Shown: positions 17,774 through 27,155, counted from the first letter of the stretch. The stretch is 64,000 nucleotides of DNA from Paenibacillus glycanilyticus NBRC 16618 (GCF_004000805.1 NZ_BILY01000030.1:22419-86418); one strand, 5' to 3'. The notes: generated from the letters alone by a model not told the origin. A program made the numbers and translations.

Positions 17774-18019
17774 AGCAGGTAGTGGCCGAATGACGTCATT
17801 GCACGAATTGCAGTATATTCCCCTAATTAAGCCTTATACATAGAAATATCCTGCACGAAGTGCAGGATATGGGCAGCTAAACCGCCCCATTCAGCCATAA
17901 TCCATCTAATATACTGTATTCTGTACAGCATAATTCACCAGACGCCTCTCTCACAGTCCATATCCTGCATTTCGTGCAGCGGGATCTATTCAACTGACCC
18001 TCACGCGATATAAAACAGA
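17774..18019. repeat. Intergenic region with three copies of a CTGCACGAA palindromic motif
   Basis: Copies: TTGCACGAATTGCAGTATA at 17799-17817; an 11-bp inverted repeat ATATCCTGCAC / GTGCAGGATAT at 17846-17870; and an inverted partial copy CATATCCTGCATTTCGTGCA at 17959-17978. No gene seen. These look like members of a dispersed intergenic repeat family between convergent genes. Confidence 0.7.
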
Positions 18020-18044
18020 AAAATAAGACCCCTAGAGGTCTTAT
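18020..18044 (-). terminator. Intrinsic terminator of glyoxalase gene
   Basis: AATAAGACC / GGTCTTATT hairpin with A and T tracts on both sides. It begins at the stop codon of the minus-strand gene. Confidence 0.85.
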
Positions 18045-18499
18045 TTTTTCGTCTTGATTTCATTCCACTCGCTTAAGTAAGGAACATGGTTAAGATTCTG
18101 CGGCTCATCGTCCAGCCAAGCCATGAACTCGAGCTCATTGCCGTCATGGTCGTTGAAATAGACGCTTGCAGCCGGCATCCACGCGTGGACGAAAGGCTCC
18201 GGTGGAGCCTCTTGTTTGCCAAAGCCCGGAAGCGGGTGGATTCCCCGTTCGACCAGCCAGTCCGAAGCCGTAAGCAGCTGATCAAGCTGAACGCCAAAAG
18301 CGAAATGACGCGGCTGCAGCTTTTGTCCTTTGGGCAGCTCCTTTAACGCAAGCAGGTCTCTGCGTTCTCCTACATAGAAAAAAGCAGACCTCCGCTCGGG
18401 CTTATGCAGCGCAAGGGTTAGCCCCAGCTTCTTATAGAACTTGATGGAACGGTCTAAATCCGTCACCTGTAAATGGGTTTCGAAGATGGAATCAATCAT
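18041..18499 (-). CDS. Glyoxalase/bleomycin-resistance (VOC) family protein
   Basis: 152 residues with the paired beta-alpha-beta-beta-beta layout of vicinal oxygen chelate proteins. The N-terminal module is FETHLQVTDLDRSIKFYKKL and the C-terminal module AASVYFNDHDGNELEFMAWL. Metal-ligand candidates are His in FETHL, and His and Glu in the second module. ATG 18499 is preferred since AAAGGAG is nine bases upstream; a 17-codon extension has no such site. Role (isomerase, dioxygenase or drug binding) is not resolvable. Confidence 0.85.
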   Translation of the reverse strand: MIDSIFETHLQVTDLDRSIKFYKKLGLTLALHKPERRSAFFYVGERRDLLALKELPKGQKLQPRHFAFGVQLDQLLTASDWLVERGIHPLPGFGKQEAPPEPFVHAWMPAASVYFNDHDGNELEFMAWLDDEPQNLNHVPYLSEWNEIKTKK

Positions 18500-18700
18500 G
18501 TCGGTAAACTCCTTTAAGAAATGCCTGTTTGTCCTATTGTAACTTATCATGCCGATGATATGACATTTGTCATCCCAAAGAGATTACGTTCATGCGTGGG
18601 AGTCAGCTGATCGAAAAGGTAAGATATGTATACAAGGAAGACAACAACTTGAGAGAATAAACAGCACAACAAATCATAGATAGCGGGAGTGAAGCAGACA

Positions 18701-19591
18701 ATGAGTTACGCAATCGAATTGGATCGGGTCTCGAAGATCTACCAAGGGAAAAAAGCGGTAGACCAATTATCGCTGAAGGTGGAAAAGGGCACGGTGATCG
18801 CGTTGCTTGGGCCAAACGGCGCCGGCAAAACAACAACGATCTCCATGATACTGGGGCTGAAGCAGCCAACCTCCGGAACGATCAAGCTGCTGGGCGGAAG
18901 CCCGAAGGACATCAAGGTTCGCAACCGGATAGGCGCGATGCTTCAGGATGTCAGCGTCATCGATAACTTGAAGGTAGCGGAGACCATTGAGCTGTTCCGC
19001 AATTACTACAGCAATCCGCTCTCCTTGCAGGAGCTGCTCCGGATCTCCGGCCTGGAGAAGGAAAAGGATAAAATGGCCGCCTCCCTCTCCGGCGGACAAC
19101 AGCGCCGTCTAGGCTTCGCGCTTGCTGCGGCGGGCGATCCCGAAATTATTTTCCTCGACGAGCCAACGGTAGGCATGGACGTCACTTCCCGCCAAATGTT
19201 CTGGGATACGATCCGTTCGATGGCGGACAAAGGCCGCACGGTTGTTCTGACGACGCACTACCTGGAAGAAGCGGATAGCCTCGCAGACCGCATCGTCGTT
19301 ATTAATCAGGGCAAGGTCGTGGCGGACGGCTCGCCAAGCCAGATCAAAGCCGAAACAACGGGCCGCGTCATTTCCTTTACGGCGGGTGCTTCGGTAACGA
19401 ACGACCAGCTGCAGGCGCTGCCGGGAGTTATCGACGTGGAATGGAACGGAAGACGCGTGAAGCTTCATAGTCGGGATACCGACCGGTTGATTATAACGTT
19501 GATCGAACAACGTTTTGAGATGAAAGATATCGAAATTCAAAGTGGCGGCCTTGAGGATGCATTCCAGGCGATTGTCCACTCTACGAACTAA
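18701..19591 (+). CDS. ABC transporter ATP-binding protein (YvfR-like)
   Basis: 296 residues. Walker A GPNGAGKTT is at 37-45, the signature LSGGQ at 129-133 and Walker B IIFLDEP at 149-155; a variable C-terminal domain follows. ATG 18701 is used, with GGGAG upstream; GTG 18689 overlaps that ribosome site. It is the first gene of a four-gene unit (ATPase, permease, histidine kinase, response regulator) whose order equals the yvfR-yvfS-yvfT-yvfU unit of B. subtilis. Such modules sense and export membrane-active compounds. Substrate unknown. Confidence 0.9.
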   Translation: MSYAIELDRVSKIYQGKKAVDQLSLKVEKGTVIALLGPNGAGKTTTISMILGLKQPTSGTIKLLGGSPKDIKVRNRIGAMLQDVSVIDNLKVAETIELFRNYYSNPLSLQELLRISGLEKEKDKMAASLSGGQQRRLGFALAAAGDPEIIFLDEPTVGMDVTSRQMFWDTIRSMADKGRTVVLTTHYLEEADSLADRIVVINQGKVVADGSPSQIKAETTGRVISFTAGASVTNDQLQALPGVIDVEWNGRRVKLHSRDTDRLIITLIEQRFEMKDIEIQSGGLEDAFQAIVHSTN

Positions 19592-19607
19592 GGGGGATCT
19601 ATTATCA

Positions 19608-20366
19608 ATGAATCAATCCACAAGCATGAAGGCAACGCTGGCGCAATGCAAAGCGGAGCTGCTGCGTACCGTCCGTAACCGCCGTTTCGTTATTTTCTCG
19701 TTTATTATGCCGGTTGTGTTCTACTTTATCTTTACCAATACCGTTGGCGATAATGTGCAAGTTGGCAATGTCGATTGGAAAGCCTATTACCTGATGTCGA
19801 TGACGGTATACGGCGTTGTTGGGGCGAGCTTGACCTCCTATGCGCAGCGGCTGTCGAGAGAACGAAGCCAAGGCTGGCTGTCCCTGCTCAAAATCACGCC
19901 GCTTCCTTCCTGGTCTTATGTACTGTCCAAAGTATTGTCGCAAGCGGTTATTAACCTTGCCATCATTATCGTTATGTTCGTAGTTGGCGGAGTCTTCAAA
20001 GACGTTAACCTGAGCGCTTCCACCTGGATCGCTTGCGGACTGTTTATCTTTATCGGCGGCTTCTCGTTTATGGGTCTTGGCACCTTGATCGGCTCGATCA
20101 AAAATGCGGATTTTGTTCAAGTCCTTTCCATGATATGCTATATGGGACTTTCCATTCTGGGCGGTCTGTGGTTCCCGACGGACACGATGTCCAGCACGAT
20201 GAAGACCATTGCTCACCTGACGCCGACCTATCGTCTTGGCCAAGGGGCTTGGGACGCCGTTGCCGGCGTGTCGATTAACTGGACCGGCGTAGGAATCCTG
20301 GTTGCTTATGTCGTGGTATTCCTCGCGATTTCGTCTTATATCATGAAAAAACAGGAAGCGGTGTAA
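19608..20366 (+). CDS. ABC-2 type transporter permease (YvfS-like)
   Basis: 252 residues with six hydrophobic segments (for example FVIFSFIMPVVFYFIFTN, LIIIVMFVVGGVF-like and ILVAYVVVFLAISSYIM). It forms the exporter with the ATPase 16 bases upstream. ATG 19608 follows AAGGGGG; a longer reading frame to 19542 lies inside the ATPase gene. Its TAA stop overlaps the kinase ATG (TAATG), so the genes are coupled. Confidence 0.88.
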   Translation: MNQSTSMKATLAQCKAELLRTVRNRRFVIFSFIMPVVFYFIFTNTVGDNVQVGNVDWKAYYLMSMTVYGVVGASLTSYAQRLSRERSQGWLSLLKITPLPSWSYVLSKVLSQAVINLAIIIVMFVVGGVFKDVNLSASTWIACGLFIFIGGFSFMGLGTLIGSIKNADFVQVLSMICYMGLSILGGLWFPTDTMSSTMKTIAHLTPTYRLGQGAWDAVAGVSINWTGVGILVAYVVVFLAISSYIMKKQEAV

Positions 20367-21529
20367 TGCAAAAATACTTGCATGATTTACGTCGATTAAT
20401 AATGAAGCGGCCCCCCGAAGGAGGGCCGCCCATTTTCTTTATGCTGTTATGGCTTATCTATATTTTATTTCCGGTCATGGCACTCGCCGAACGGCCGCCC
20501 GAAGAGCAGTGGATAGGCTTCCCGCTTATTGTTTTGTTTATCGCAAGTTACATCGCGGGGCATTTGAGCAAAGCCTGGCGTATTTGGGCGGTTATTATTC
20601 AATTGCTCGTGATCGGGTATTTTAGTTGGCGGTATGATGAAAGCTTTATGTATATGGGCTTTTTTACGGCATCGCTTGTCGGCATGCTGCCAAACCTTCG
20701 TCAGATCGGAATTGCCATGTCCGGCGTGCTTCTGTTGTACGGGATGGAGGTCTGGCACTATGAAGAAACGAACGGCCTGGAAGGGCTCTATAATTTATTG
20801 CCTGCTATGCTTGCGGTACTGCTGGTTCCTTTTGTCATGTTTATCGGGCGACGGTCCAGAGTGCTTCGCGCGCAGCTTGAGCTTGCCAATGATGAAATTT
20901 CGCGTTTATCCATTCAGGAGGAGCGGCAGCGGATTTCCCGCGAGCTTCATGATACGCTTGGCCATACCCTAACGATGATTACGCTCAAGAGCGAATTGGC
21001 CGAGAAGCTTATTGCCCACCATCCAGACCGGGCGAAGCAGGAAATCCGGGATGTTCAGCTTACCTCCCGCGCTGCGCTGAAGCAGGTCCGGGAGCTGGTT
21101 ACGGGAATGAATACGGTAACGCTGCAGGATGAGCTGTCGAATGCGAAGCGGATACTGGCAGCGGCTTTTATAACCATCAAGGTGCAGGGCGATCCCGTTT
21201 CCGCTTCCTTAAGCCCGCTTATCGATAATATGCTGGGCATGTGCCTGCGCGAAGCGGTAACCAACGTCGTGAAGCATAGCGAAGCCCGGCAATGCGTGAT
21301 TGATTGGGCAATGACACCCGATCAGTATCGCTTGGTTATCCGGGATAACGGGGTTGGCTGTGATCTAGCGGAAAAAGGACCGGCGCATAACGGACTTAGA
21401 GGGATGCAGGAACGTCTTAATCTGGTGGACGGCAAGTTTGAATTCAAGTCCACGAAAGGCAGCGGCAGCGTTATTACGATTACCGTGCCTAGAGTACACT
21501 CGTCATCGAAGAAGGGAGACTCCACATAA
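20366..21529 (+). CDS. NarL/DesK-type sensor histidine kinase
   Basis: 387 residues. About five hydrophobic segments occupy residues 22-160. A short linker leads to a HisKA_3 dimerisation helix with phospho-acceptor His195 (SRELHDTLGH). A HATPase_c domain follows, with N box LREAVTNVVKHSEA and G boxes DNGVGCD and GLRGMQERL. No extracellular sensor domain is visible, so it is an intramembrane sensor like DesK, LiaS or YvfT. It overlaps the permease stop and the regulator start, giving one coupled operon. It likely controls the exporter. Confidence 0.9.
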   Translation: MQKYLHDLRRLIMKRPPEGGPPIFFMLLWLIYILFPVMALAERPPEEQWIGFPLIVLFIASYIAGHLSKAWRIWAVIIQLLVIGYFSWRYDESFMYMGFFTASLVGMLPNLRQIGIAMSGVLLLYGMEVWHYEETNGLEGLYNLLPAMLAVLLVPFVMFIGRRSRVLRAQLELANDEISRLSIQEERQRISRELHDTLGHTLTMITLKSELAEKLIAHHPDRAKQEIRDVQLTSRAALKQVRELVTGMNTVTLQDELSNAKRILAAAFITIKVQGDPVSASLSPLIDNMLGMCLREAVTNVVKHSEARQCVIDWAMTPDQYRLVIRDNGVGCDLAEKGPAHNGLRGMQERLNLVDGKFEFKSTKGSGSVITITVPRVHSSSKKGDST

Positions 21530-22131
21530 TGAGAGTGCTTGTAGCCGAGGATCAGGGAATGCTGCGAGGCGCGCTCAGCGCCCTATTGGATTTGGAAGAG
21601 GATATCGAGGTCGTTGGACAAGCGGAAGACGGTGAACAGGCACTCGAGATGATTCGCAGCTTGAAACCGGATATTTGCGTGATGGATATCGAGATGCCCA
21701 AGCTGACCGGACTTGATGTTGCGGAACGCCTTCGTGCGGATAAACATCCATGCCTCGTTGTTATTCTGACAACATTTTCGCGCTCCGGGTACTTCCAGCG
21801 GGCGATGAAGGCAGGAGTGAAGGGCTTCCTGCTCAAGGATTCCCCGATCGATGAGCTGTCCGCGGCGCTTCGCAACGTCAATGGAGGGAAGCGGGCGGTT
21901 AGTCCGGAGCTTGCCTTATCGTTCTGGGAAGCGGAGAATCCGCTTACCGAGCGGGAGCGGGAGGTGCTGCGACTGGCGCGGGAAGGTCTGCCTGCTGGCG
22001 AGATTGCGTCCCGGCTGTTTCTGTCCGCGGGTACCGTGCGCAATTACTTGTCCGAAGCCATTCAGAAGCTTGACGCGAAGAACCGGATTGATGCGATCGG
22101 AATCGCGGAGAAAAACGGCTGGCTCGATTAG
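21529..22131 (+). CDS. NarL/FixJ-type response regulator
   Basis: 200 residues. The receiver domain has acidic residues at 7-8, the phospho-acceptor Asp53 (VMDIEMP) and the conserved Lys in FLLKDSP. The C-terminal LuxR helix-turn-helix is about 135-198 (LTEREREVLRLAREGLPAGE...). It is the cognate partner of the DesK-like kinase just upstream. The probable target is the promoter of this operon. Confidence 0.92.
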   Translation: MRVLVAEDQGMLRGALSALLDLEEDIEVVGQAEDGEQALEMIRSLKPDICVMDIEMPKLTGLDVAERLRADKHPCLVVILTTFSRSGYFQRAMKAGVKGFLLKDSPIDELSAALRNVNGGKRAVSPELALSFWEAENPLTEREREVLRLAREGLPAGEIASRLFLSAGTVRNYLSEAIQKLDAKNRIDAIGIAEKNGWLD

Positions 22132-22199
22132 AAGGCTGCTTGGCCTGCAATCGTACAGGTTCATCGGCTGGTTGAAGTCTGCAAATCGAAGGAAAAAGC

Positions 22200-22268
22200 A
22201 AAAGTACAGTTCATTCCGATGAAAAAATGCTCAAATGAGCATCTTGCCGCGGATGAGCTGTACTTTTT
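22200..22268. terminator. Complex hairpin terminator between convergent genes
   Basis: Outer stem AAAAGTACAG / CTGTACTTTT, middle pairing CATTCC / GGATG and inner TGCTCA / TGAGCA, followed by T5. Likely bidirectional. Confidence 0.75.
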
Positions 22269-22288
22269 CATTTTAAAGGATCGGAGGA

Positions 22289-22687
22289 TTATCTTACCCG
22301 CTTAATCAGGAACGCGTTGTCGGCTTTGTTAAAGCCGATCTGAGGGTAATAGTCCATGGCGGATGGCGCGGACAGCAGAAGAAGGGCAACCTCTTCGCCT
22401 ATGTGCTCCCGCAGCCGGTTCACCAGCTCCGTGCCGATGCCTAGACGTTGATGCGTCTTGCTTACGGCCAGATCGGAGAGATAGCAGCAATAGGAGAAGT
22501 CGGTAACCGCCCGGGCAATGCCAACAAGCTCTTCGCCATCCCAAGCCGAGAGAATGAGATCGGCGTTGTCGATCATTTTCTGAATGCGGGCTAGATCATC
22601 GACGGGTCGTCTGATGCCGGAGCTTCGGAATACTTCGGCGACTTGCACGGCTGTAACGGGAGCTCCAATGCGGTATTCAACTGGCAT
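22289..22687 (-). CDS. GNAT family N-acetyltransferase
   Basis: 132 residues. GNAT motif A is LAVSKTHQRLGIGTELVNRL (about 69-88), with a late YYPQIGFNKADNAFLIKR segment. ATG 22687 follows AAAGAGGTG at eight bases; an upstream extension is not supported. The compact form resembles YafP/PanZ-like stand-alone acetyltransferases. Substrate unknown. Confidence 0.85.
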   Translation of the reverse strand: MPVEYRIGAPVTAVQVAEVFRSSGIRRPVDDLARIQKMIDNADLILSAWDGEELVGIARAVTDFSYCCYLSDLAVSKTHQRLGIGTELVNRLREHIGEEVALLLLSAPSAMDYYPQIGFNKADNAFLIKRVR

Positions 22688-22764
22688 GGCGGATACACCT
22701 CTTTTTACGATTTGTTTATTAAGAAAAATATAGGGGATTGCTCGTTCTGTCAACGGTCTTTTCG

Positions 22765-23649
22765 TCAAGCCTCATTGAACCAGACCTCTTTGATGATCCC
22801 GATAAGCCGCTTGCGCGCTGCCGATGGATATGCCGTGTCCCGCCGTTCAAGCAGACCAATAGGGATTTTATGCTCCTCCCAGTCAACGGCAAACGGCAAT
22901 ACTCCATCTGGCAGAGGGGTGGAAGCAAGGACAACGCCGATAAACGGTGAACGTGCCGCAAAGCCAGGAATGGCAGAGATCTGGCTGACCGAATGGAGCA
23001 TCGGCATGCTGTCGAATCTGGCGAGCTGCCTCGATAAGTGCAGATAGTACAGACAGGTTGGCCCGCCAACTACCATCGGATAGGGCAGCAGCTCCTGAAA
23101 AGGAAGACGGCCTCCTCCGCGCTGGTGAAGAGGATGGTCCTTGGCCGCCGCAAAAACAATCCTCTCCTCAAGCAAAGGTTCGAAGCGCAGGCCAGACAGG
23201 TCGGGAGGCTCGCCGCATATCGCAAAGTCCAGCTGTTTATGGCGAAGCTCGCCGGCCACCAGGTCGGTGTTGCCAATCACGAAATGGCAGGCGATTTGCG
23301 GCTTTTCTTCCCGGAACCGCCATAACGCTTCCGGCATGATCTGCCGGGCAAGCATCTCCAGCAGGCCAATGCGAAGGGTGCCGGTCTCCTCCCGCAGAAT
23401 CGCTTTTGCTTGATCCGACGCATAATGCCAATGCTGAATAAGCCGTTCTGCCTCCGCGGCGTAAATCTGCCCGGCGGGGGTAAGCTCGGCTTCCCAGCCC
23501 CGGTCAAACAGCTGGAAGCCGAGCTCTTTTTCCAGGCGCTGAATCTGGTTCGTTATGGTGGACTGGGCGTAATTCAGCTTGGCTGCCGCCTTCGCGAAGC
23601 TGCCTTCCTGCAATATCGTTTGAAAAGCGGTTAGTTCCTTCAGATCCAT
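22765..23649 (-). CDS. LysR family transcriptional regulator
   Basis: 294 residues. The N-terminal winged helix-turn-helix occupies 1-60 (MDLKELTAFQTILQEGSFAK, then QSTITNQIQRLEKELGFQLF). A two-lobed effector-binding domain of the family covers about 90-290. It is transcribed divergently from a tautomerase/CMD gene pair, the usual arrangement of a LysR regulator with its target. The small-molecule inducer is unknown. Confidence 0.9.
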   Translation of the reverse strand: MDLKELTAFQTILQEGSFAKAAAKLNYAQSTITNQIQRLEKELGFQLFDRGWEAELTPAGQIYAAEAERLIQHWHYASDQAKAILREETGTLRIGLLEMLARQIMPEALWRFREEKPQIACHFVIGNTDLVAGELRHKQLDFAICGEPPDLSGLRFEPLLEERIVFAAAKDHPLHQRGGGRLPFQELLPYPMVVGGPTCLYYLHLSRQLARFDSMPMLHSVSQISAIPGFAARSPFIGVVLASTPLPDGVLPFAVDWEEHKIPIGLLERRDTAYPSAARKRLIGIIKEVWFNEA

Positions 23650-23673
23650 TTCGAAGCATCTCCATCTAAAAAT

Positions 23674-23699
23674 TTGAATGAGTTGTTTAATTAATTCAA
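23674..23699. promoter_or_regulatory. Candidate LysR operator in divergent intergenic region
   Basis: TTGAAT and ATTCAA are separated by 14 bases in the 110-base gap between lysR and the tautomerase gene. The symmetry and position fit a LysR-type box, but the motif is AT-rich and short, so chance occurrence is possible. Confidence 0.3.
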
Positions 23700-23759
23700 T
23701 TATATAGATGAAACGATTGGATATACAATAAAGTCATCTCATTCAGGGAGTGATGACAG

Positions 23760-24173
23760 ATGCCTTTTATCCGGGTCAGTTATAGGGAAGATCAATATAA
23801 GCAGGAGGAGCTGCCGGCGATCAGCCATGCGATTCATCAGGCGCTAACCGAGCATTTTCGCGTGCCGGCGGATGATTATTTTCAGGTGTTTCATGGCCAT
23901 AAACCAGGGGAGTTCTATTATGATCCGGCTTATCTGAAGGTCTCGCGTACGGACCGGCTGCTCTATATCCAGATTACCTTGAAGTCCGGTCGGACGGAGG
24001 AACAGAAGAGGAGCTTTTATGCCAGACTTGCAGAACTGTTGCCAGCTTGCGGAGTGAGGGCGGAGGATCTCTTTGTTGTGCTTGTTGGCACGGAATTTGA
24101 GGACTGGACGTTTGGGAACGGAATAGCCCAGATGCTTGAACGGAAGCGGGAGGAGGCGCAACGCGATGCATAG
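23760..24173 (+). CDS. Tautomerase family protein
   Basis: 137 residues. The sequence begins MPFIRVSY; after removal of the initiator Met, Pro1 would be the general base used by 4-oxalocrotonate tautomerase and MIF-type enzymes. The length and the internal GRTEEQKRSFYARLAELL motif match the Tautomerase_2 group. It is probably co-transcribed with the overlapping CMD gene. The pair under a LysR regulator suggests metabolism of an aromatic or enol compound; this is inference. Confidence 0.8.
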   Translation: MPFIRVSYREDQYKQEELPAISHAIHQALTEHFRVPADDYFQVFHGHKPGEFYYDPAYLKVSRTDRLLYIQITLKSGRTEEQKRSFYARLAELLPACGVRAEDLFVVLVGTEFEDWTFGNGIAQMLERKREEAQRDA

Positions 24174-24477
24174 AAAAATCGATACGGCTCATATCGCGCC
24201 AGCCTATGGAGATACCTCGTTTGCCCGTTATACGGAAGATATCCTGTTCGGAGACTTGTGGCGGAGGGAAGAACTTTCGCTGCGCGAGCGAAGTTTGATT
24301 ACCGTAGCAGCGTTGGTGGCCGGCGGGCATATGGAGCAGCTCCCTTATCATCTGCAGCTTGCCAGGGAGAATGGTTTATCGAAAGAGGAGCTGACTGAAG
24401 CGGTCACGCACTTGGCTTTTTATGCGGGATGGCCTAGGGCCGCTTCCGCAATGGACCGTATTCGGAATCAACAGTAA
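24166..24477 (+). CDS. Carboxymuconolactone decarboxylase (CMD) family protein
   Basis: 103 residues. ERSLITVAALVAGGHMEQLP (about 43-62) and HLAFYAGWPRAASAMDRI (about 84-101) are typical of CMD-fold proteins. This group includes gamma-carboxymuconolactone decarboxylase and AhpD-like proteins. No CxxC is present, so a peroxidase role is unlikely. ATG 24166 overlaps the tautomerase end by eight bases, with GGAGG upstream. Confidence 0.82.
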   Translation: MHRKIDTAHIAPAYGDTSFARYTEDILFGDLWRREELSLRERSLITVAALVAGGHMEQLPYHLQLARENGLSKEELTEAVTHLAFYAGWPRAASAMDRIRNQQ

Positions 24478-24576
24478 ATGTAACCGTTTCGAGCGAGGCC
24501 CCGATGAAGGAGCTTTCTTTTTTTTATTTATATTGTGTATAGTAATGGCGACAGATATTAGGCGGGGGTGTCCGGG

Positions 24577-26355
24577 TTGTTCCAGTTTAATCGCATGAAC
24601 ACGTTGCGGAATCAGATTTTTCTCGGATTCGTGCTCGTTATGCTGCTCGTCCTTGCTTCGGTAGGCTTTTTTACTTACGGACAAGTCTCGGAGCTGCTGC
24701 GCAATAATGCCGAAAATCATATTCAACAGACAGCGGTGCAGGCGACCGGCAAGATGGACGTTCTGCTCCATCAGATGGAGACGTTTACGATGCAGGTAGC
24801 CACCAACGCATCGATTCAGAGCCTGATGGCCAAGGAAGCGGGCGGCACCAACCTGACCTTCGAGGAGCGTCAGGTGCTCCAGCATGAAATCCGGAAGCAG
24901 CAGGCGTATGTAAGCGGCGTGCAGTCCATTGAATTGTACTCGAATGGCTTCCGGGTATTGTTCCCGCTGACGGATATCAGCCTGTACAACCGGGTACCCA
25001 ATGAATGGATCCGGGAGGCGGACCGTGCCGCAGGTCAGCTCGTATGGTTCGGCATCGATAAGAATAATCCGAATCAGATTACGGCGATCCGCCGCGTACG
25101 CCTGATTGACCAGTCCTTTTCCAATGCCGGGTATTTATTGGTCCGAATCGACAAAAAATATTTTGAGCTAATCGATGCGAATACATCCTCGGACGGCAAA
25201 GAGGAAATGGGGCTGATCGACGGCTCCGGCCAGATTATCGCGGCGAACTTCTCGGCTGACATTCCGCAGGACGTTCTTCAGAAGACGGACGGGAAGACCA
25301 TCAGCATGCATGGCCGATTGTATATTCCCATTCAGAAGCAGCTTGAGGCAGCGGCAGGCTGGAAGGTGTTAATCCTGACGCCGGCCGAATATGCCGCTGA
25401 AGGAGTATCGGTGCTGCGCACGGCCATACTCGTATCGGTTATGGTTGGGGTCCTGTTGTTCCTGATCTTAACCTTTATCCTGTCGACCATGATTACGAGC
25501 CCGATTCTTAATCTGATCAAGGCGATGAGAGGCGCAAAATACGGTTCGCTGAAGCCTATTCCGGTAACGTCCTCCACGCTGGAGATTAACGAGCTGAACA
25601 ATACGTACAACCAGATGGTCGCTTATTTGAACGAGCTGATCGAAGTGGTGTACGAGAAGGAGATTATTCAGAGCCGAACGGAGCTGAAGGCGCTCCAGGC
25701 GCAGATCAATCCGCATTTTCTTTTCAACACGCTGGAAGCGTTATATTGGGCGCTTGAGGACAAGGATGAAGAAGAGCTGTCCCAGGTCGTTGTGGCGATG
25801 TCCGGGCTGTTCCGGTATGTGATTAACCGGGCGGACGATGACGAATGGGTAACGGTAGCCGATGAACTGGAGCATGCGGAGCGTTATCTGAAAATCATGG
25901 AGATGCGCTTGATCGACCGGCTGAAGTGGTCGATCGAAGGCGATGAGAGTCTTCGGGGCTTTCCGATTCCGAAGCTGCTGATCCAGCCGCTTGTCGAGAA
26001 TGCCATCTCGCATGGGGTAGAGCAGCGAATCGGACAAGGCTCGGTTGTGATCGGCATAGAGAAAACCGAACGGCCGGGATACATTCGGATTTCCGTTACG
26101 GATAACGGCCCGGGCATGAGCTTTGACAAGGTGCAGTCGCTTTACGCGGCGATGAAGCAGGGACATGTCCATGATGCGAAGGGAAATGGGGTTGGCATTT
26201 CCAACGTCGACCGAAGACTCAGGCTTTACTACGGGGAAGAGACGCATGGCCTACAGATTCAAAGCGAGCAGGGAGCGGGCACAAGGATGTCCTTTGAAAT
26301 ACCGATTGAACATGGGGGCGAAGCAAATGAAGACGATTCTGATCGTAGACGATGA
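24577..26355 (+). CDS. YesM-type sensor histidine kinase
   Basis: 592 residues. There are two membrane helices (IFLGFVLVMLLVLASVGFF and about residues 285-305) flanking an extracellular Cache-like sensor. A HAMP segment leads to the His_kinase domain with His380 in QINPHFLFNTLEALYW. HATPase_c boxes follow (LIQPLVENAISHG, DNGPGMS, GVGISNVDRRL). The start TTG 24577 is well spaced from GGGGG; GTG 24568 and ATG 24595 are alternatives. It overlaps the YesN-like regulator by 29 bases. Such pairs usually regulate the adjacent sugar importer, here the ABC system downstream. Confidence 0.9.
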   Translation: MFQFNRMNTLRNQIFLGFVLVMLLVLASVGFFTYGQVSELLRNNAENHIQQTAVQATGKMDVLLHQMETFTMQVATNASIQSLMAKEAGGTNLTFEERQVLQHEIRKQQAYVSGVQSIELYSNGFRVLFPLTDISLYNRVPNEWIREADRAAGQLVWFGIDKNNPNQITAIRRVRLIDQSFSNAGYLLVRIDKKYFELIDANTSSDGKEEMGLIDGSGQIIAANFSADIPQDVLQKTDGKTISMHGRLYIPIQKQLEAAAGWKVLILTPAEYAAEGVSVLRTAILVSVMVGVLLFLILTFILSTMITSPILNLIKAMRGAKYGSLKPIPVTSSTLEINELNNTYNQMVAYLNELIEVVYEKEIIQSRTELKALQAQINPHFLFNTLEALYWALEDKDEEELSQVVVAMSGLFRYVINRADDDEWVTVADELEHAERYLKIMEMRLIDRLKWSIEGDESLRGFPIPKLLIQPLVENAISHGVEQRIGQGSVVIGIEKTERPGYIRISVTDNGPGMSFDKVQSLYAAMKQGHVHDAKGNGVGISNVDRRLRLYYGEETHGLQIQSEQGAGTRMSFEIPIEHGGEANEDDSDRRR

Positions 26356-27115
26356 GCCAAGAACAAGAGAGGGCGTGCGGAAGGTGCTGGAGTCGTGGTC
26401 GGCAGGCCGCTACGAGATTACAACATCGTCCAGTGCCGTGGAAGCATTGGAATGGCTGGAGGCCAATGAAGCCAATCTGGTTATTACCGATATCCGGATG
26501 CCGGAGATTAACGGGCTGGAGCTTGTGGAGAAGCTGAGGGACAGGCAGCATCCGCCGGTTGTCATCGTCATTTCCGGCCATCCGCAGTTCGACTATGCCC
26601 ATAAGGCTCTGCAATTTGGCGTTATCGAGTATTTGCTCAAGCCGCTGGACAAGAAAAAGCTGGTGGAAGCCGTGGAGCTTGCGTTCCGCAAAGAGGAAGA
26701 GCTCAACCGGATTGAACGCATGGAGCGGCTTGTCGATACGAAGCTGCTGGAGACGACCGAACAGGAGACCCAATACAGCGCGCCGGTGAAGGAAGCGATT
26801 CAGTATGTGGACGAGCGTCTGCATGAGCCGGTTACGATGCGGGATATCGCCGATCATCTGCATATGAACGCAAGCTATTTCAGCGTCCTGTTCAAGGAGC
26901 AGACCGGGCTGACCTTCAGCGATTATTTGACAAGACGCCGGGTGCAAAGAGCCAAGGAATTGCTGACCAATACGCGTCTGTCGATCAACGAAATTGCCGA
27001 GAAAGCTGGCTATCAGACGGCCAAATATTTCGTCAAAGTGTTCCGTTCGCATGAAGGAGTAAGTCCTGGGCAATATCGAAAAAATGTCTCGCACGTGGAG
27101 GAGACAATCCAATAA
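26327..27115 (+). CDS. YesN-type response regulator (receiver plus AraC HTH)
   Basis: 262 residues. Receiver domain 1-125 with phospho-acceptor Asp55 (VITDIRMP) and Lys in EYLLKPLDKKK. AraC double helix-turn-helix about 160-258 (MRDIADHLHMNASYFSVLFK and INEIAEKAGYQTAKYFVKVF). It has the domain order of the YesN family but is shorter than many members because the central linker is brief. It is the partner of the overlapping YesM-like kinase. The likely target is the ABC importer promoter at about 27150-27215. Confidence 0.92.
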   Translation: MKTILIVDDEPRTREGVRKVLESWSAGRYEITTSSSAVEALEWLEANEANLVITDIRMPEINGLELVEKLRDRQHPPVVIVISGHPQFDYAHKALQFGVIEYLLKPLDKKKLVEAVELAFRKEEELNRIERMERLVDTKLLETTEQETQYSAPVKEAIQYVDERLHEPVTMRDIADHLHMNASYFSVLFKEQTGLTFSDYLTRRRVQRAKELLTNTRLSINEIAEKAGYQTAKYFVKVFRSHEGVSPGQYRKNVSHVEETIQ

Positions 27116-27155
27116 AAGTAGTATTTTTCCCAACTCACCATACCTTATGCTGCTG

